Positions 35,412 to 44,399 of a stretch of DNA of 64,000 nt are shown piece by piece. A program made the position numbers and the translations under genes. The notes beneath the pieces are model-generated. The model made no database searches. It was not told the origin of the DNA and saw only the letters and a list, made by a program, of their open reading frames with translations. Numbering within the stretch: the first letter of the stretch is position 1; the number at the start of each line of letters is the position of its first letter. Source of the stretch: JBHJHP01 sp042219825 (GTDB lineage: Bacteria > Bacteroidota > Bacteroidia > Bacteroidales > UBA5342); NCBI RefSeq assembly GCF_042219825.1, contig NZ_JBHJHQ010000001.1, positions 62,001 through 126,000 on the forward strand. The letters are read 5' to 3'.

Positions 35412-35981
35412 CTAAACCAGGAATTTTGTTCTGTATCTGCTGAGTGTTTCCGGGGTTATACTGAGATAGCTGGCCACATAATGCAAAGGGATCCGTTTGA
35501 ATATTTTAGGATGTTCTTCCAGCAGATTTTTAAACCTGGTCTCCGGTGAATACTTTAACAGAGACGCTTCTCTTTTTTCAGTTTGCAGTAAATGTTCCTG
35601 TAATATGAATTCTGCTAGTTTCCTGAGATTTGGGTGTTCCTGAATAAGAGTATTTATTTCATTTTTTTTAAATACCAGTAATTCACATCGTTCTATTGCT
35701 GCTATCGAAACCAATGAGGGCATTCCTGATAAAAAGCTGGCAACTGATCCAACCAGGGAATTTTCGAAAAAGAAATCGTTACAGATTTCCTTGTCTGGAG
35801 AATCATAGAATAGGCGCATACTGCCTTTCTCCATAAATGCCAGTGACTGGCAAATCTCAAATTCTTTCAGAAAAAATTCATTTTTTTCAAGTATAACAGG
35901 TTCCATTACATGATCTAACGCTTCAAGTTCTTCCTCCGTCGCATTAAGCGTCCTTTGGATATTGAAAAGTATTTGGTTCAT
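35412..35981 (-). CDS. Crp/Fnr-family transcriptional regulator
   Basis: 189 residues: a cyclic-nucleotide-binding-like beta barrel (about 20-115), a dimer helix and a winged HTH (160-189). The recognition helix ITPETLSRYR has Glu178, Ser181 and Arg182, the ExxSR pattern that in FNR reads TTGAT half sites. There are only three Cys (44, 67, 99) and no N-terminal cluster, so it is not a typical Fe-S FNR. Three perfect TTGAT-N4-ATCAA sites lie within 5 kb: two upstream of flanking operons and one upstream of 36228. It is divergent from the lipoprotein operon; ligand unknown. Confidence 0.88.
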   Translation of the reverse strand: MNQILFNIQRTLNATEEELEALDHVMEPVILEKNEFFLKEFEICQSLAFMEKGSMRLFYDSPDKEICNDFFFENSLVGSVASFLSGMPSLVSIAAIERCELLVFKKNEINTLIQEHPNLRKLAEFILQEHLLQTEKREASLLKYSPETRFKNLLEEHPKIFKRIPLHYVASYLSITPETLSRYRTKFLV

Positions 35982-36137
35982 TTTATATACAACGATAAAT
36001 AAACATTTTTAAACTACATCTAAAAATAAAAATACGATTAAAAACTACGTGTGTCAATAATAAATATGTGATAAAATTCAATATTGAATAACATCAGGAT
36101 ATATTTAACAGGGTAAAGGTAGACAGTGATGCACTTC

Positions 36138-36181
36138 TTGATTTGGATCAATTCTAAAGTTTTTTAACCGCGATTACTTTG
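36138..36181 (+). promoter_or_regulatory. Crp/Fnr-type box plus promoter of the lipoprotein operon
   Basis: TTGAT-TTGG-ATCAA (36138-36151), exactly 22 nt, then TTACTTTG (36174-36181) as -7-like element, 46 bp before the start of the gene at 36228. Confidence 0.75.
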
Positions 36182-36227
36182 CCTTCATAATTTATCAAAC
36201 AAAAAATAACAATTAATACATTAAGTT

Positions 36228-36989
36228 ATGAAGACAATTTTTAAATCGTTAAAATTAGTTATTGTATTGGGTACAATAATGTTTTTGAACAGTTCGTGTG
36301 ACACGGATAATACAAGTCCGAAAGTTGAGATGTTTTATGGTCCCGCTGTTAATGTTGGAAACGGATCGGCCAGAACAGAGGTTCGATTAAATCAGTTTTC
36401 AGAACCGATCTGGATCAGTATAGTGTTTAGCGGAGAGTTTCTGGAAGAACTTCCGGATGAGATGACCTCATATATGTTGCAATTGCCTGAACAGGCTGAT
36501 ATTACACCTTTTAAACATGTTGCGCTGGACTGGAACCCGCATGGACATGCACCTGACAGTGTATATGACCTGCCGCATTTTGATATTCATTTTTATATGA
36601 TTTCAAATGAGGACAGGCTGGCAATAGGTGTAAATGATACTAACGCAGAAAAATTACCACCCGAGGGTTTTATGCCGGCTAACTATATTCCTTTTCCCGG
36701 ATATGTTCCGCAAATGGGAAAACACTGGGGTGATCCGCAAGCTCCGGAGTTTAATGGAGAAGTATTTACACAGACCATGTTGATGGGATCATATAATGAA
36801 AAAACAATTTTTTATGAACCCATGATGACTGTTGATTATATACGAAACAAACCGTCTCATACTTGGTTGCTTTCATTGCCAGAAAACTATGAACATGAAG
36901 GTAAGTATTATCCTACAAAATATACCGTTGTTTCAAGCTACATGAAAAATGAGTTTACGGTTATGCTCAAAGAATTTGAAAAAAGATAA
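36228..36989 (+). CDS. Lipoprotein with DUF5602/TTHB210-like domain
   Basis: 253 residues with lipobox NSSC (Cys24). The central HFDIHFYMISNEDR and surrounding Met/Pro-rich loops (PPEGFMPANYIPFPGYVPQMGKHWGDP) match the TTHB210-like (DUF5602) proteins; in that family the His pattern is metal-compatible, but the function is unknown. It is the first gene of a three-lipoprotein plus-strand operon (26- and 17-bp gaps) with a Crp/Fnr-type box upstream. DUF5602 assignment is from pattern memory. Confidence 0.75.
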   Translation: MKTIFKSLKLVIVLGTIMFLNSSCDTDNTSPKVEMFYGPAVNVGNGSARTEVRLNQFSEPIWISIVFSGEFLEELPDEMTSYMLQLPEQADITPFKHVALDWNPHGHAPDSVYDLPHFDIHFYMISNEDRLAIGVNDTNAEKLPPEGFMPANYIPFPGYVPQMGKHWGDPQAPEFNGEVFTQTMLMGSYNEKTIFYEPMMTVDYIRNKPSHTWLLSLPENYEHEGKYYPTKYTVVSSYMKNEFTVMLKEFEKR

Positions 36990-37015
36990 AATATTGCAGT
37001 TTTAAAACAGAAACT

Positions 37016-37594
37016 ATGAAGTATCTTTTTCTTATAGGCATAATTCTTTCAGGTACCATAGGATTCAGTTCCTGCAGGGAATTTGGAGATGATCATTCAC
37101 AGGATACGAATGATAGTCTGACAACAATATTACAAGGTGACTGGATGGATTCATGGAGTCTTACAATGGAATATCAGCTTGAAGGACTGTTGTTTGACCC
37201 GGATTCTGAAATATGGTTCAGAGGATATTATGATCCATGGTCTATGGAGCCACAGCCGGGATTTGGAATCCGATTTACCAACAAAGGGGATTTCTTTTGG
37301 ACAGTTGTAGCAAGCGTAGGTACTGGAGGCTGTAGGGTCTATACTGCAGAATATGTGAAAGGTCAGGTTACTGCCATTGGTTCAACGCTGTTTTTTTATC
37401 CTGAAATCAGGCGGCTTAAACATCATAGCTCCTGTAATCCGGAAAATAATCTGGATAGAAATGAAAGCACCGGAAGTTTTTCGCTTCAGTTCTCAGTAAA
37501 ACAGACAGCAGATAGTTCGGGCAGAATTTATGAGGTATTAACATTGATATTTCCGGATGGTCAGGAGACAGAATATATAAGAATAAAAAGTTAA
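37016..37594 (+). CDS. Lipoprotein of unknown function
   Basis: 192 residues with lipobox FSSC (Cys20). The rest is beta-rich with a WMDSWSLTMEY, GFGIRFTNKGDFFWTVVAS and FYPEIRRLKHHS pattern; two Cys at about 100 and 135 may form a disulfide. No family recognised. It is the middle gene of the lipoprotein operon under the Crp/Fnr-type box. Confidence 0.7.
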   Translation: MKYLFLIGIILSGTIGFSSCREFGDDHSQDTNDSLTTILQGDWMDSWSLTMEYQLEGLLFDPDSEIWFRGYYDPWSMEPQPGFGIRFTNKGDFFWTVVASVGTGGCRVYTAEYVKGQVTAIGSTLFFYPEIRRLKHHSSCNPENNLDRNESTGSFSLQFSVKQTADSSGRIYEVLTLIFPDGQETEYIRIKS

Positions 37595-37611
37595 AGTTTA
37601 AACAAGACAAG

Positions 37612-39669
37612 ATGAAACAAAAGATTATTAGAATTGTATTTTTTACGATAGCTATAGCAGGTATAATTTCCTGTAAGGAGCATGAAGATGCACCTGTATC
37701 AAATCCTTTAAGAGCAGGTGCCGGAGATGATCAGCAGGTAAATCTGGGAGCGATTGTCAGGCTGGATGGCAGTTCTTCCAAAGATGCGGAAAATGGAAAT
37801 ATAGATTACGAATGGGCAATTATCCAAAAGCCTGAGGGGAGTAATATTACGTTGGATGATAAACATTTAGTAACACCTGTGTTTCAGCCTGATTTGTCAG
37901 GAATTTATGAATTTGAACTGACAATAAACCGTGGTTTATGGCTATCAAAAGACAGGGTGAAAATTATAGTTGATCAGTCAGGACAACCATCAGTGATTTA
38001 CATTACAGAAGATATCACTGCCAATAAAGTACTTCATAATGTATTTACGGAAGACTGGCAAAAGGTGGATTACATCGTTACAAAATCAGTAAATGTTACA
38101 GCCACCCTGAGAATTGAAAAAGGTATAAGAATCGTTTTTGAGGAGGGAGCGGGATTTATTATATCAAATACCGGTTTACTTGTATCAGAAGGATCTGTTT
38201 CTGAAGCAGAGCGAATTTATTTTACTGGTAAAGTTGATTCTCCCGGTTATTGGTCCGGAATCGTAATTCAGTCATCGGATGAAAATAATAAACTGATTTA
38301 TTCAACTGTCCGGAATGCCGGTCATACTTCTGCTGTTAATCCTTTTGATGCAGCTGTTTATATAACCAGCGGTGGTAATTTTACAGCGGAACATTGTATT
38401 TTTAATGAAAATACTTCCTATGCCATATATGTGGATCCGAATGGTAATGTTAAACAATTTAATTACAATGAAATAACAGGAACAGAATTGTGTCCGCATA
38501 ATATAGGTCTTCCTGCTGATCAGGTAAAAAGCATTTCAAATAATTGTGTGGTACTATATGGTGATATTGAAGTAATTACGAATGAAATTAATTCGGGAGA
38601 AGAGGTCGGTTGGGCTAACTACAGTTATTTGCTGCAAAAAGGACTGAAAATTTCTCAGGGAACCGGTCTTTATTTGGTGGAGGGTACTGTTTTGAGTATA
38701 GCCAACGATCAGCTCATTTCCTGTTTGTCGGGTGGATATATTGTGTCAGAAGGTAAGGAGTTTCAACCTGTAAAGATTATGGGAGTATATGAAAATCCCG
38801 GTTCATGGAAGGGTATATTAATTGAGGATAGTCGGTCTGCTGTGACCCATTTATCAAACACGATAATTCTTTATGCCGGAAGTTCAGCATTAAAAGGGAC
38901 CGAGAAAGCAACAATTTTAGTGGGAAATAATGGAAGAATATCTGTTGATAATTCCTTTCTATACAGTGGAAATGGTGACGGAATAGTTGCTACTGCTGAC
39001 AATGCGGAAATTGTAAGCTTTACAAATAATGCAATCAGGGGACACCTTGGGTATCCGGTGGCTGTTTCAACAAAGAATGTGGCTGTGCTTGATTATCAGA
39101 CATATTTTACGTTCAATTCTAAAAATCAGATAAGAATTGATGGCGTCTTACCGATTGCAAATGACTATGAAACTGTGTGGCGAGGATTTGAGCAGGAACA
39201 TATGAGCTACCTGGTTAAAGGACTGAGCAATGATCTGGTCATTTGGTCAGGATTAAGACTTGATGCCGGTGTAACAATTGAAATGGAAACCGGATCCAGA
39301 ATTATCGTGGAAGATGCTAACGGCAGAAATGGCTATCTTAACATTGAAGGTTCAGAATTTAAAAATGTGACCATCAAAAACAAAGAGAATATTGCCGGAT
39401 CATGGTATGGTATAATCATTTCCAGTTTGAATGATAGGAATGTCTTTAGATATGCCACTATCTTACATGGAGGGAAACATATAGACAATAACTTTTCTGC
39501 GAATATTGTTGTCGATAACAGTCCTGTAGGATCTCTGTCTATTATAAATTCCACAATTGGTTATGGTGGTGAACACGGAATATCAATTGTGGAAGATAAC
39601 AGGGAATATTTAAAAGAGCAGAATATGAATTATATTGATATTCCGGGATCGGAAATTTACGTGTGGTAA
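37612..39669 (+). CDS. Lipoprotein with PKD-like and beta-helix modules
   Basis: 685 residues, lipobox GIISC (Cys21). Residues 30-125 resemble an immunoglobulin-like PKD domain (GAGDDQQVNLGAIVRLDGS...YEWAII). After residue 130 there are three beta-helix modules, each with a GSW/GYW-GI segment (SPGYWSGIVIQSS, NPGSWKGILIEDS, IAGSWYGIIISSL) followed by a conserved pattern ending AG or HGG. The modules match the protein at 15916 in plan. Likely a surface binding or adhesion protein; no catalytic residues seen. Last gene of the Crp/Fnr-box operon. Confidence 0.78.
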   Translation: MKQKIIRIVFFTIAIAGIISCKEHEDAPVSNPLRAGAGDDQQVNLGAIVRLDGSSSKDAENGNIDYEWAIIQKPEGSNITLDDKHLVTPVFQPDLSGIYEFELTINRGLWLSKDRVKIIVDQSGQPSVIYITEDITANKVLHNVFTEDWQKVDYIVTKSVNVTATLRIEKGIRIVFEEGAGFIISNTGLLVSEGSVSEAERIYFTGKVDSPGYWSGIVIQSSDENNKLIYSTVRNAGHTSAVNPFDAAVYITSGGNFTAEHCIFNENTSYAIYVDPNGNVKQFNYNEITGTELCPHNIGLPADQVKSISNNCVVLYGDIEVITNEINSGEEVGWANYSYLLQKGLKISQGTGLYLVEGTVLSIANDQLISCLSGGYIVSEGKEFQPVKIMGVYENPGSWKGILIEDSRSAVTHLSNTIILYAGSSALKGTEKATILVGNNGRISVDNSFLYSGNGDGIVATADNAEIVSFTNNAIRGHLGYPVAVSTKNVAVLDYQTYFTFNSKNQIRIDGVLPIANDYETVWRGFEQEHMSYLVKGLSNDLVIWSGLRLDAGVTIEMETGSRIIVEDANGRNGYLNIEGSEFKNVTIKNKENIAGSWYGIIISSLNDRNVFRYATILHGGKHIDNNFSANIVVDNSPVGSLSIINSTIGYGGEHGISIVEDNREYLKEQNMNYIDIPGSEIYVW

Positions 39670-39707
39670 TAAGCCGGTTTTAATAAAAAAGAATATTATA
39701 TTGAATT

Positions 39708-39948
39708 AAGAGGCTGTTCAAAAAGTAATATCAAAATAACCTTTACTTACGAATTGTAAGTAGCTTTTTTAAATTACCTTTAAATCCCCTTTAGCCTCTG
39801 CTAAAGCTTCAGCAAAACGCGGAAAGGGGACTTAAAGCCTCCCGCTTAGGGGAGTCCCGATAGCTATCGAGGATGGCGGGGTAAAAGAAAGATGACTTTC
39901 AGTTTATTAGTTGAAAATGTTTTTATTTGTCTTTTTGGACAGCCTCTT
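39708..39948. mobile_element. Miniature inverted-repeat element
   Basis: AAGAGGCTGTTCAAAAAG at the left and CTTTTTGGACAGCCTCTT at the right form 18-bp terminal inverted repeats with one mismatch, bounding about 240 bp with no ORF. The interior holds further hairpins (CTTACG-aatt-GTAAG, GGGGAGTCCC, CGATAGCTATCG). No clear target-site duplication is visible. The ends resemble IS-family termini, so a non-autonomous MITE is likely. Confidence 0.65.
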
Positions 39949-40077
39949 TGCTTTTGGGAGATTATACAAGAATTCAGTTCTGAGAGCGACTACAACGAAT
40001 GTAAAAAAATGTCGTTACAAACAACGAACCATGACCCCTTCGTTGCAAAAGAAGGGGAGAGGTAAAGGATTATTTTT
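39949..40077. other. Short spacer with hairpin near 40035-40057
   Basis: CCCCTTC and GAAGGGG form a hairpin with a 9-nt loop; no T run follows on either strand. No gene. Confidence 0.4.
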
Positions 40078-40905
40078 TTATGGCTGATAAAATGTAATGA
40101 AGGTTTGTAATGGTTCATACCAAATTACCAGATGGCCACCGGATTCATCCTGGCTATACAATAATACTGATCCTTTGAACCCATCTAAGTATTTTTTGTA
40201 TTCAGATTTTGTAATGTTTTGATCCGAAACCTTGTTTATATCATTAATTCCGATAGATATGACGATGTCGTCAATCGGAAATTGCCAAACATATTTTTCT
40301 GCGCGGCATTTAGTCAGTGCGATTGCAGAAGTAATGAAAAAGTTATTGGTAGCAGATTCAAAAGGCTCATGGTTTCCCATCCATAAATAAGGATTTATTA
40401 GTCTGTCTGTCCATATTTTTTTGCCGTTTTTTACAAAAGCATAATCAATACAGATGTCATTGTCCTTTTCGTACACGTGTGTTGCTATGGTATCTTCAAA
40501 CAAATCATTGTCAAAGGTATTTATGGTCAAAAAAGTTGTATCAATTTTAGTGTGCAGAATAGATTGTAACGTATGAAAAATAAGTGCAGCATTTTTAACT
40601 TCCAGCGAATCATAATTTACAATATTTTGTTCTATGGAATATAATGTTTGTATCGCTTCTGTTTCTCTTTCAGACAGCAGTGTGTCAGAATATTGTTTAT
40701 TCACTTTATACCATGTGCTTGAATTAAAGTAGGTTTTAAGATCCTCACTTATAAATGGTCGGCCGTGTCTGGCAAAGATCTCATTGCGATAAAGCCTGAT
40801 TTCATTTGAAAGTTCATCGGGATTCGGTTGGGCAAATAAAATCTGATGAACTGAAGCAAATAAAATAAATAATATGGAAAGTTTTAAGTGAATTGTCATG
40901 GACAT
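40078..40905 (-). CDS. YARHG-domain protein
   Basis: 275 residues from the ATG at 40905, which overlaps the upstream esterase stop as TAATG, so translational coupling is likely. A longer frame starts at 40956 but is inside the esterase. Signal MSMTIHLKLSILFILF...LFAQ. YARHG domain at 30-95 contains RLYRNEIFARHGRPF, the domain name-giving motif. The rest (110-275) is of unknown fold. YARHG proteins are extracellular in many Bacteroidota; function unknown. It pairs with the esterase at 40905-41774. Confidence 0.8.
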   Translation of the reverse strand: MSMTIHLKLSILFILFASVHQILFAQPNPDELSNEIRLYRNEIFARHGRPFISEDLKTYFNSSTWYKVNKQYSDTLLSERETEAIQTLYSIEQNIVNYDSLEVKNAALIFHTLQSILHTKIDTTFLTINTFDNDLFEDTIATHVYEKDNDICIDYAFVKNGKKIWTDRLINPYLWMGNHEPFESATNNFFITSAIALTKCRAEKYVWQFPIDDIVISIGINDINKVSDQNITKSEYKKYLDGFKGSVLLYSQDESGGHLVIWYEPLQTFITFYQP

Positions 40906-41774
40906 TATTTTGAATAGCTTTTCAGTATCTCCAACCATAATTCGGCATGTTTCCAAAGCCCTGCATCTGAAAAGTGGAGACCATCGTTGCGATAGTAAGT
41001 TTTATCCATAGAATCCGTGTTGGCGCCCTGAAATACATCAGGGAACAATTCTGCCAACTGTTTTTGAGCATTTTGAATATTCGGATCACATCCGTTATTT
41101 TTTCTCAGCAGAATGTCTTCAACCGGTATATAAGAGGCGACAGCCACAAAGATTGGTGCATCCACATGATTTGATCTGAAGGCTGATCGAATGGTTTTAA
41201 ACTTCTCTATATAGGTTTCTTTAGAGGTATTATATTGATTATCAGTTTCCCCCTGGTGCCATAATACGTAATCGATTTTAATACCCTGACTATTTAGCTG
41301 ACCGATAGCATTTAAAAGCAGTTTATGTTGTTTTCCGCCTTCGGCCCATCCCGAAACCGTAGTTCCTCCGCGACCGATAGGTACGATTAATACCTTTTGA
41401 GCCAGATTATTCTGAATCATTAAATCCCCCAGTCTCGTCCATGGTGATCCTCCGAAACCACCTGCACCTTTCAGTGGGTCTCCTGCTTCGTAAATTTTGC
41501 CGTCGTACCAGTTATATACCTCTTCTTTGCACTGGTAGAGTGTCTGACCATAGTTAGCCGAATTTGACTGTCCAAATGCAAAAATTACAGTGTATGCGTC
41601 GTTATTAAACCGGGTCATATCCATTTTAATCTGTTTGGCTGTATTGGCCTTAATTGCATGATAAAAATTCCGGAATTGTTTTACCGGAAATAGCTGGGAC
41701 CGGTAGCTTAAAACTCCCAGAATGAAAAACAGCATCAATAATAAAATGCCTGCTACAATCAGTTTTATATTCAT
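40905..41774 (-). CDS. SGNH-fold carbohydrate esterase (sialate O-acetylesterase-like, DUF303)
   Basis: 289 residues: an N-terminal membrane anchor (MNIKLIVAGILLLMLFFILG), GQSNSAN with the nucleophilic Ser, WHQGETD and the DGLHFSDAG block with catalytic Asp and His. These enzymes remove acetyl or other acyl groups from sugars. The gene shares a TAATG overlap with the YARHG protein downstream. Context (a GT39-like transferase, an alpha/beta hydrolase) fits glycan metabolism at the cell surface; the exact substrate is not shown. Confidence 0.85.
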   Translation of the reverse strand: MNIKLIVAGILLLMLFFILGVLSYRSQLFPVKQFRNFYHAIKANTAKQIKMDMTRFNNDAYTVIFAFGQSNSANYGQTLYQCKEEVYNWYDGKIYEAGDPLKGAGGFGGSPWTRLGDLMIQNNLAQKVLIVPIGRGGTTVSGWAEGGKQHKLLLNAIGQLNSQGIKIDYVLWHQGETDNQYNTSKETYIEKFKTIRSAFRSNHVDAPIFVAVASYIPVEDILLRKNNGCDPNIQNAQKQLAELFPDVFQGANTDSMDKTYYRNDGLHFSDAGLWKHAELWLEILKSYSK

Positions 41775-41821
41775 AAACGATGCTTAAGGTGCTGGTTTTA
41801 AAATTGAAAATAATAAAATTT

Positions 41822-42649
41822 TTACACTTTCCCCTTTAATGTTTTAATCCGGTTCACCTCTTCGAGTAATAAAGGCAGTGCCGGCTCAACCATCATGTGT
41901 GTATAGCCTCCCAGTTCAAATAATCTGGCGTCCTGGTGTCCGACAACCTTTAGCATGGTTAGCATATAGTTGTTTTCTGCGTATCGTGCCGGCATATCTT
42001 TATCGCGGTCGCCCGTAATTAATAGGATGGGTGGTGCATCGGCCCTTACATGGTTTACCGGTGCCATATCGTCGATTATCGGTTCTGTGGAAGGAATGCC
42101 CTGTTCCTTTCTGATAGTGAAGTGTGTGATACATTGTCCGCTTAGAGGTATCAATCCGGCTATATCATTGGCATCCACATTGAATTTTGCCAGCCAACGC
42201 TTATCAAGTCCAACCATGCTGGTCAGATAACCTCCTGCAGAATGCCCTGAAACAAAAATGAGTTCCGGATCACCACCGTATTCTGCAATATGTTGAAAGG
42301 CCCAACTGACAGCTGCTGCTGCATCTTCAACATATGCCGGAGACTTCGCTTTAGGGGATAAGCGATAATTAACCCCGATAACGGCTATTCCTTTATTTTT
42401 CAAGCCTTCTGGTATTTCTTTATGACCAAATTCCAGTCCGCCACCATGAAACCACACAACCACAGGGGACCCTTTCATGTCTTTCGGATAGTAAACATCC
42501 AGAACGCATCGTTCCTTTTTGTACGCATCTTTCATGGTATCCTGATGTTCATAATACGGGATGTTAGTCAGTAAGCTATAGTCTTTTGTTTGAGCAAAAA
42601 CAGTGGTGCTGACCACCAGCATTACAATCAGTACAAAGCGTGTTTTCAT
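41822..42649 (-). CDS. Alpha/beta-hydrolase, carboxylesterase type
   Basis: 275 residues from the ATG at 42649 with signal MKTRFVLIVMLVVSTTVFAQ. The oxyanion-hole motif VVWFHGGGLEFG, nucleophile GHSAGGY and a C-terminal His in GYTHMMV give the catalytic set of the hormone-sensitive-lipase-like family; the Asp is probably DRDKDMP. Ester substrate is unknown, possibly acetylated or feruloylated sugar. An ATG at 42700 would precede the signal by 17 residues, so I prefer 42649. It lies 47 bp below the GT39-like gene stop. Confidence 0.87.
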   Translation of the reverse strand: MKTRFVLIVMLVVSTTVFAQTKDYSLLTNIPYYEHQDTMKDAYKKERCVLDVYYPKDMKGSPVVVWFHGGGLEFGHKEIPEGLKNKGIAVIGVNYRLSPKAKSPAYVEDAAAAVSWAFQHIAEYGGDPELIFVSGHSAGGYLTSMVGLDKRWLAKFNVDANDIAGLIPLSGQCITHFTIRKEQGIPSTEPIIDDMAPVNHVRADAPPILLITGDRDKDMPARYAENNYMLTMLKVVGHQDARLFELGGYTHMMVEPALPLLLEEVNRIKTLKGKV

Positions 42650-42696
42650 AATTGTGTGTTTATAACATTTTAAAATTAGCATGGGAAACAGAAAAG

Positions 42697-44379
42697 TCAA
42701 TGGATTTCAGCCTCATATCTTTTGCTGATCTGCTGATGATAAAGATATCCGGTTTTGAACACAAAACAAAATGAATAGGCTCCTTTGGGTAGAGTCTGTG
42801 CGTCAATTTCTGCCTTTAAATTCAGGGTTTGATCCGGTAATAACTCATCCGGTTTGCTGTTGATGATGAGAGGGACAAAATATTTTTTCTCAGCGTTTTC
42901 AAACATCACGAAAAAAGTTACTGGAAAATCGGATCTGTTGAGCGTTATAATAGTCTCATATGGATTATGCAATTCAAAATTGATCTGATTTGCTTTTCGG
43001 GTATCCATAATTAACTTTTCAGGTTGAATGGATGCATTTATCTTACTGATGAGAGGGAATTTGTCAATCTGCTTAAAAAGAATGAGTTCATTGTTATTTG
43101 TGGTCAGAGTATCGAAAAAAGCGGATGGCCAGTTACCGATTAACAGGATATTTTTATTATTGAAGTCCTCTTCACTGTTCCACAGGTCATACTGATTTTT
43201 GCGGTAAAACACATTGTTTAGCGACATTGATTTATTACCTGTGTAAAATGCATATTTTGCAGCTCTTTGATAAGAGTTTACGAATACAACAATTCTGCCA
43301 TTTGCAAGGTCTGCAATGGCTTCAAAGTAATCCTGCTTTTCTTTATGAAAATCTGTTTTCAATGGTAAAGGCAGAGCGATACTAATTCTGGCCAGCACAA
43401 TAAGTGATGCAGAAATAATGGAAATCACCTTGATTTGTCTGACGTACTTTTCGTTCTTCAAAATGATTGCATATGTCATAACAAGCAAGGGAATGGCTGC
43501 GAATGCAACCCAGTGAGCTTCAGTCTTACTTCTGAAAGAATACAAAAAGAAGAAAAGAATGAACCCTGTAAACAATCTTTTCCAGAAGGGGTCGGAAGAA
43601 TGGAATAGGCCTGAATTTTTAACGGACAAATATATCAGAAACAAGATGATGAATGGATTCAGTACACCTATTGTCCCAACTAAATATTCCAGTATATGTT
43701 TTATTTCAAATGTCCCTTTGGTGCGTTCAAACAGATGATAGTTAAAGGTTATAAAATCATGATTCATCTGCCAGATCAGATGTGGAATCAATGCTGTTAA
43801 TGCAATAAGACCGGCAAAATAAATGTGTGGCTTTTTTAAGATTTTAAGATTCAGTACTACACTTAGCAGAATAATAATACCTCCGTGATATTTTGAATAG
43901 ATCAGGGCAGCTGCAATTATGCCGAGTATAATCGTATTGTTTACCCCGGGCCTGATTAATAATTTTCTGAAAACCAATACATACAATGTACCAAAAAACA
44001 ACAGAGGAACATCGGGTGTGGTAATAAAACCATACATATTAAAAACAGGGAAGGCCAGGATCAACAGAAAAAACAGCCAGTCTGAGTTCTTCCGGTTTAA
44101 TGTTTCTTCCGGCATCAGTTTCCATATACATAAAACGGTAAGAGAGGAGAGGAGTACGGTCATAATCCTCAGCCCTGCAATACCTTTAAATATAAGGAAT
44201 CCGATATAAATTATCCAGGCAACCATTGGAGGATGGTCAAAGTATCCCCAGGCAGGATGCTGTGCAAATGCGAGATAATACGCTTCATCAGACGTTACAG
44301 GCGTAATGAATGCCTGAACCAGGTTGATGGCAGCAAAGATCAGCAGAAACAGATAGAATCTTTTGCTGGTTTTATGCAT
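42697..44379 (-). CDS. GT39/ArnT-like membrane glycosyltransferase
   Basis: 560 residues. About 10-12 membrane helices follow the short N-terminus; the first luminal loop holds TSDEAYYLAFAQHPAWGYFDHPPMVAW, the DxE/YFDHPP pattern typical of the PMT_2 domain of polyprenyl-phosphate-sugar transferases. The last 150 residues are a periplasmic domain. Typical reaction: transfer of a lipid-linked sugar to lipid A or protein. Substrate unknown. It lies between a DUF6263 lipoprotein and the alpha/beta hydrolase. Confidence 0.85.
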   Translation of the reverse strand: MHKTSKRFYLFLLIFAAINLVQAFITPVTSDEAYYLAFAQHPAWGYFDHPPMVAWIIYIGFLIFKGIAGLRIMTVLLSSLTVLCIWKLMPEETLNRKNSDWLFFLLILAFPVFNMYGFITTPDVPLLFFGTLYVLVFRKLLIRPGVNNTIILGIIAAALIYSKYHGGIIILLSVVLNLKILKKPHIYFAGLIALTALIPHLIWQMNHDFITFNYHLFERTKGTFEIKHILEYLVGTIGVLNPFIILFLIYLSVKNSGLFHSSDPFWKRLFTGFILFFFLYSFRSKTEAHWVAFAAIPLLVMTYAIILKNEKYVRQIKVISIISASLIVLARISIALPLPLKTDFHKEKQDYFEAIADLANGRIVVFVNSYQRAAKYAFYTGNKSMSLNNVFYRKNQYDLWNSEEDFNNKNILLIGNWPSAFFDTLTTNNNELILFKQIDKFPLISKINASIQPEKLIMDTRKANQINFELHNPYETIITLNRSDFPVTFFVMFENAEKKYFVPLIINSKPDELLPDQTLNLKAEIDAQTLPKGAYSFCFVFKTGYLYHQQISKRYEAEIH

Positions 44380-44399
44380 TAACTAATTCTGAAATAATT

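Noticed and set aside
40035..40057. Terminator of the YARHG gene
   Set aside because: The hairpin has no T run on the minus strand; it may belong to the repeat-like spacer.
40906..40956. Upstream start for the YARHG gene at 40956
   Set aside because: It would lie inside the esterase gene; the TAATG overlap and signal peptide favour 40905.
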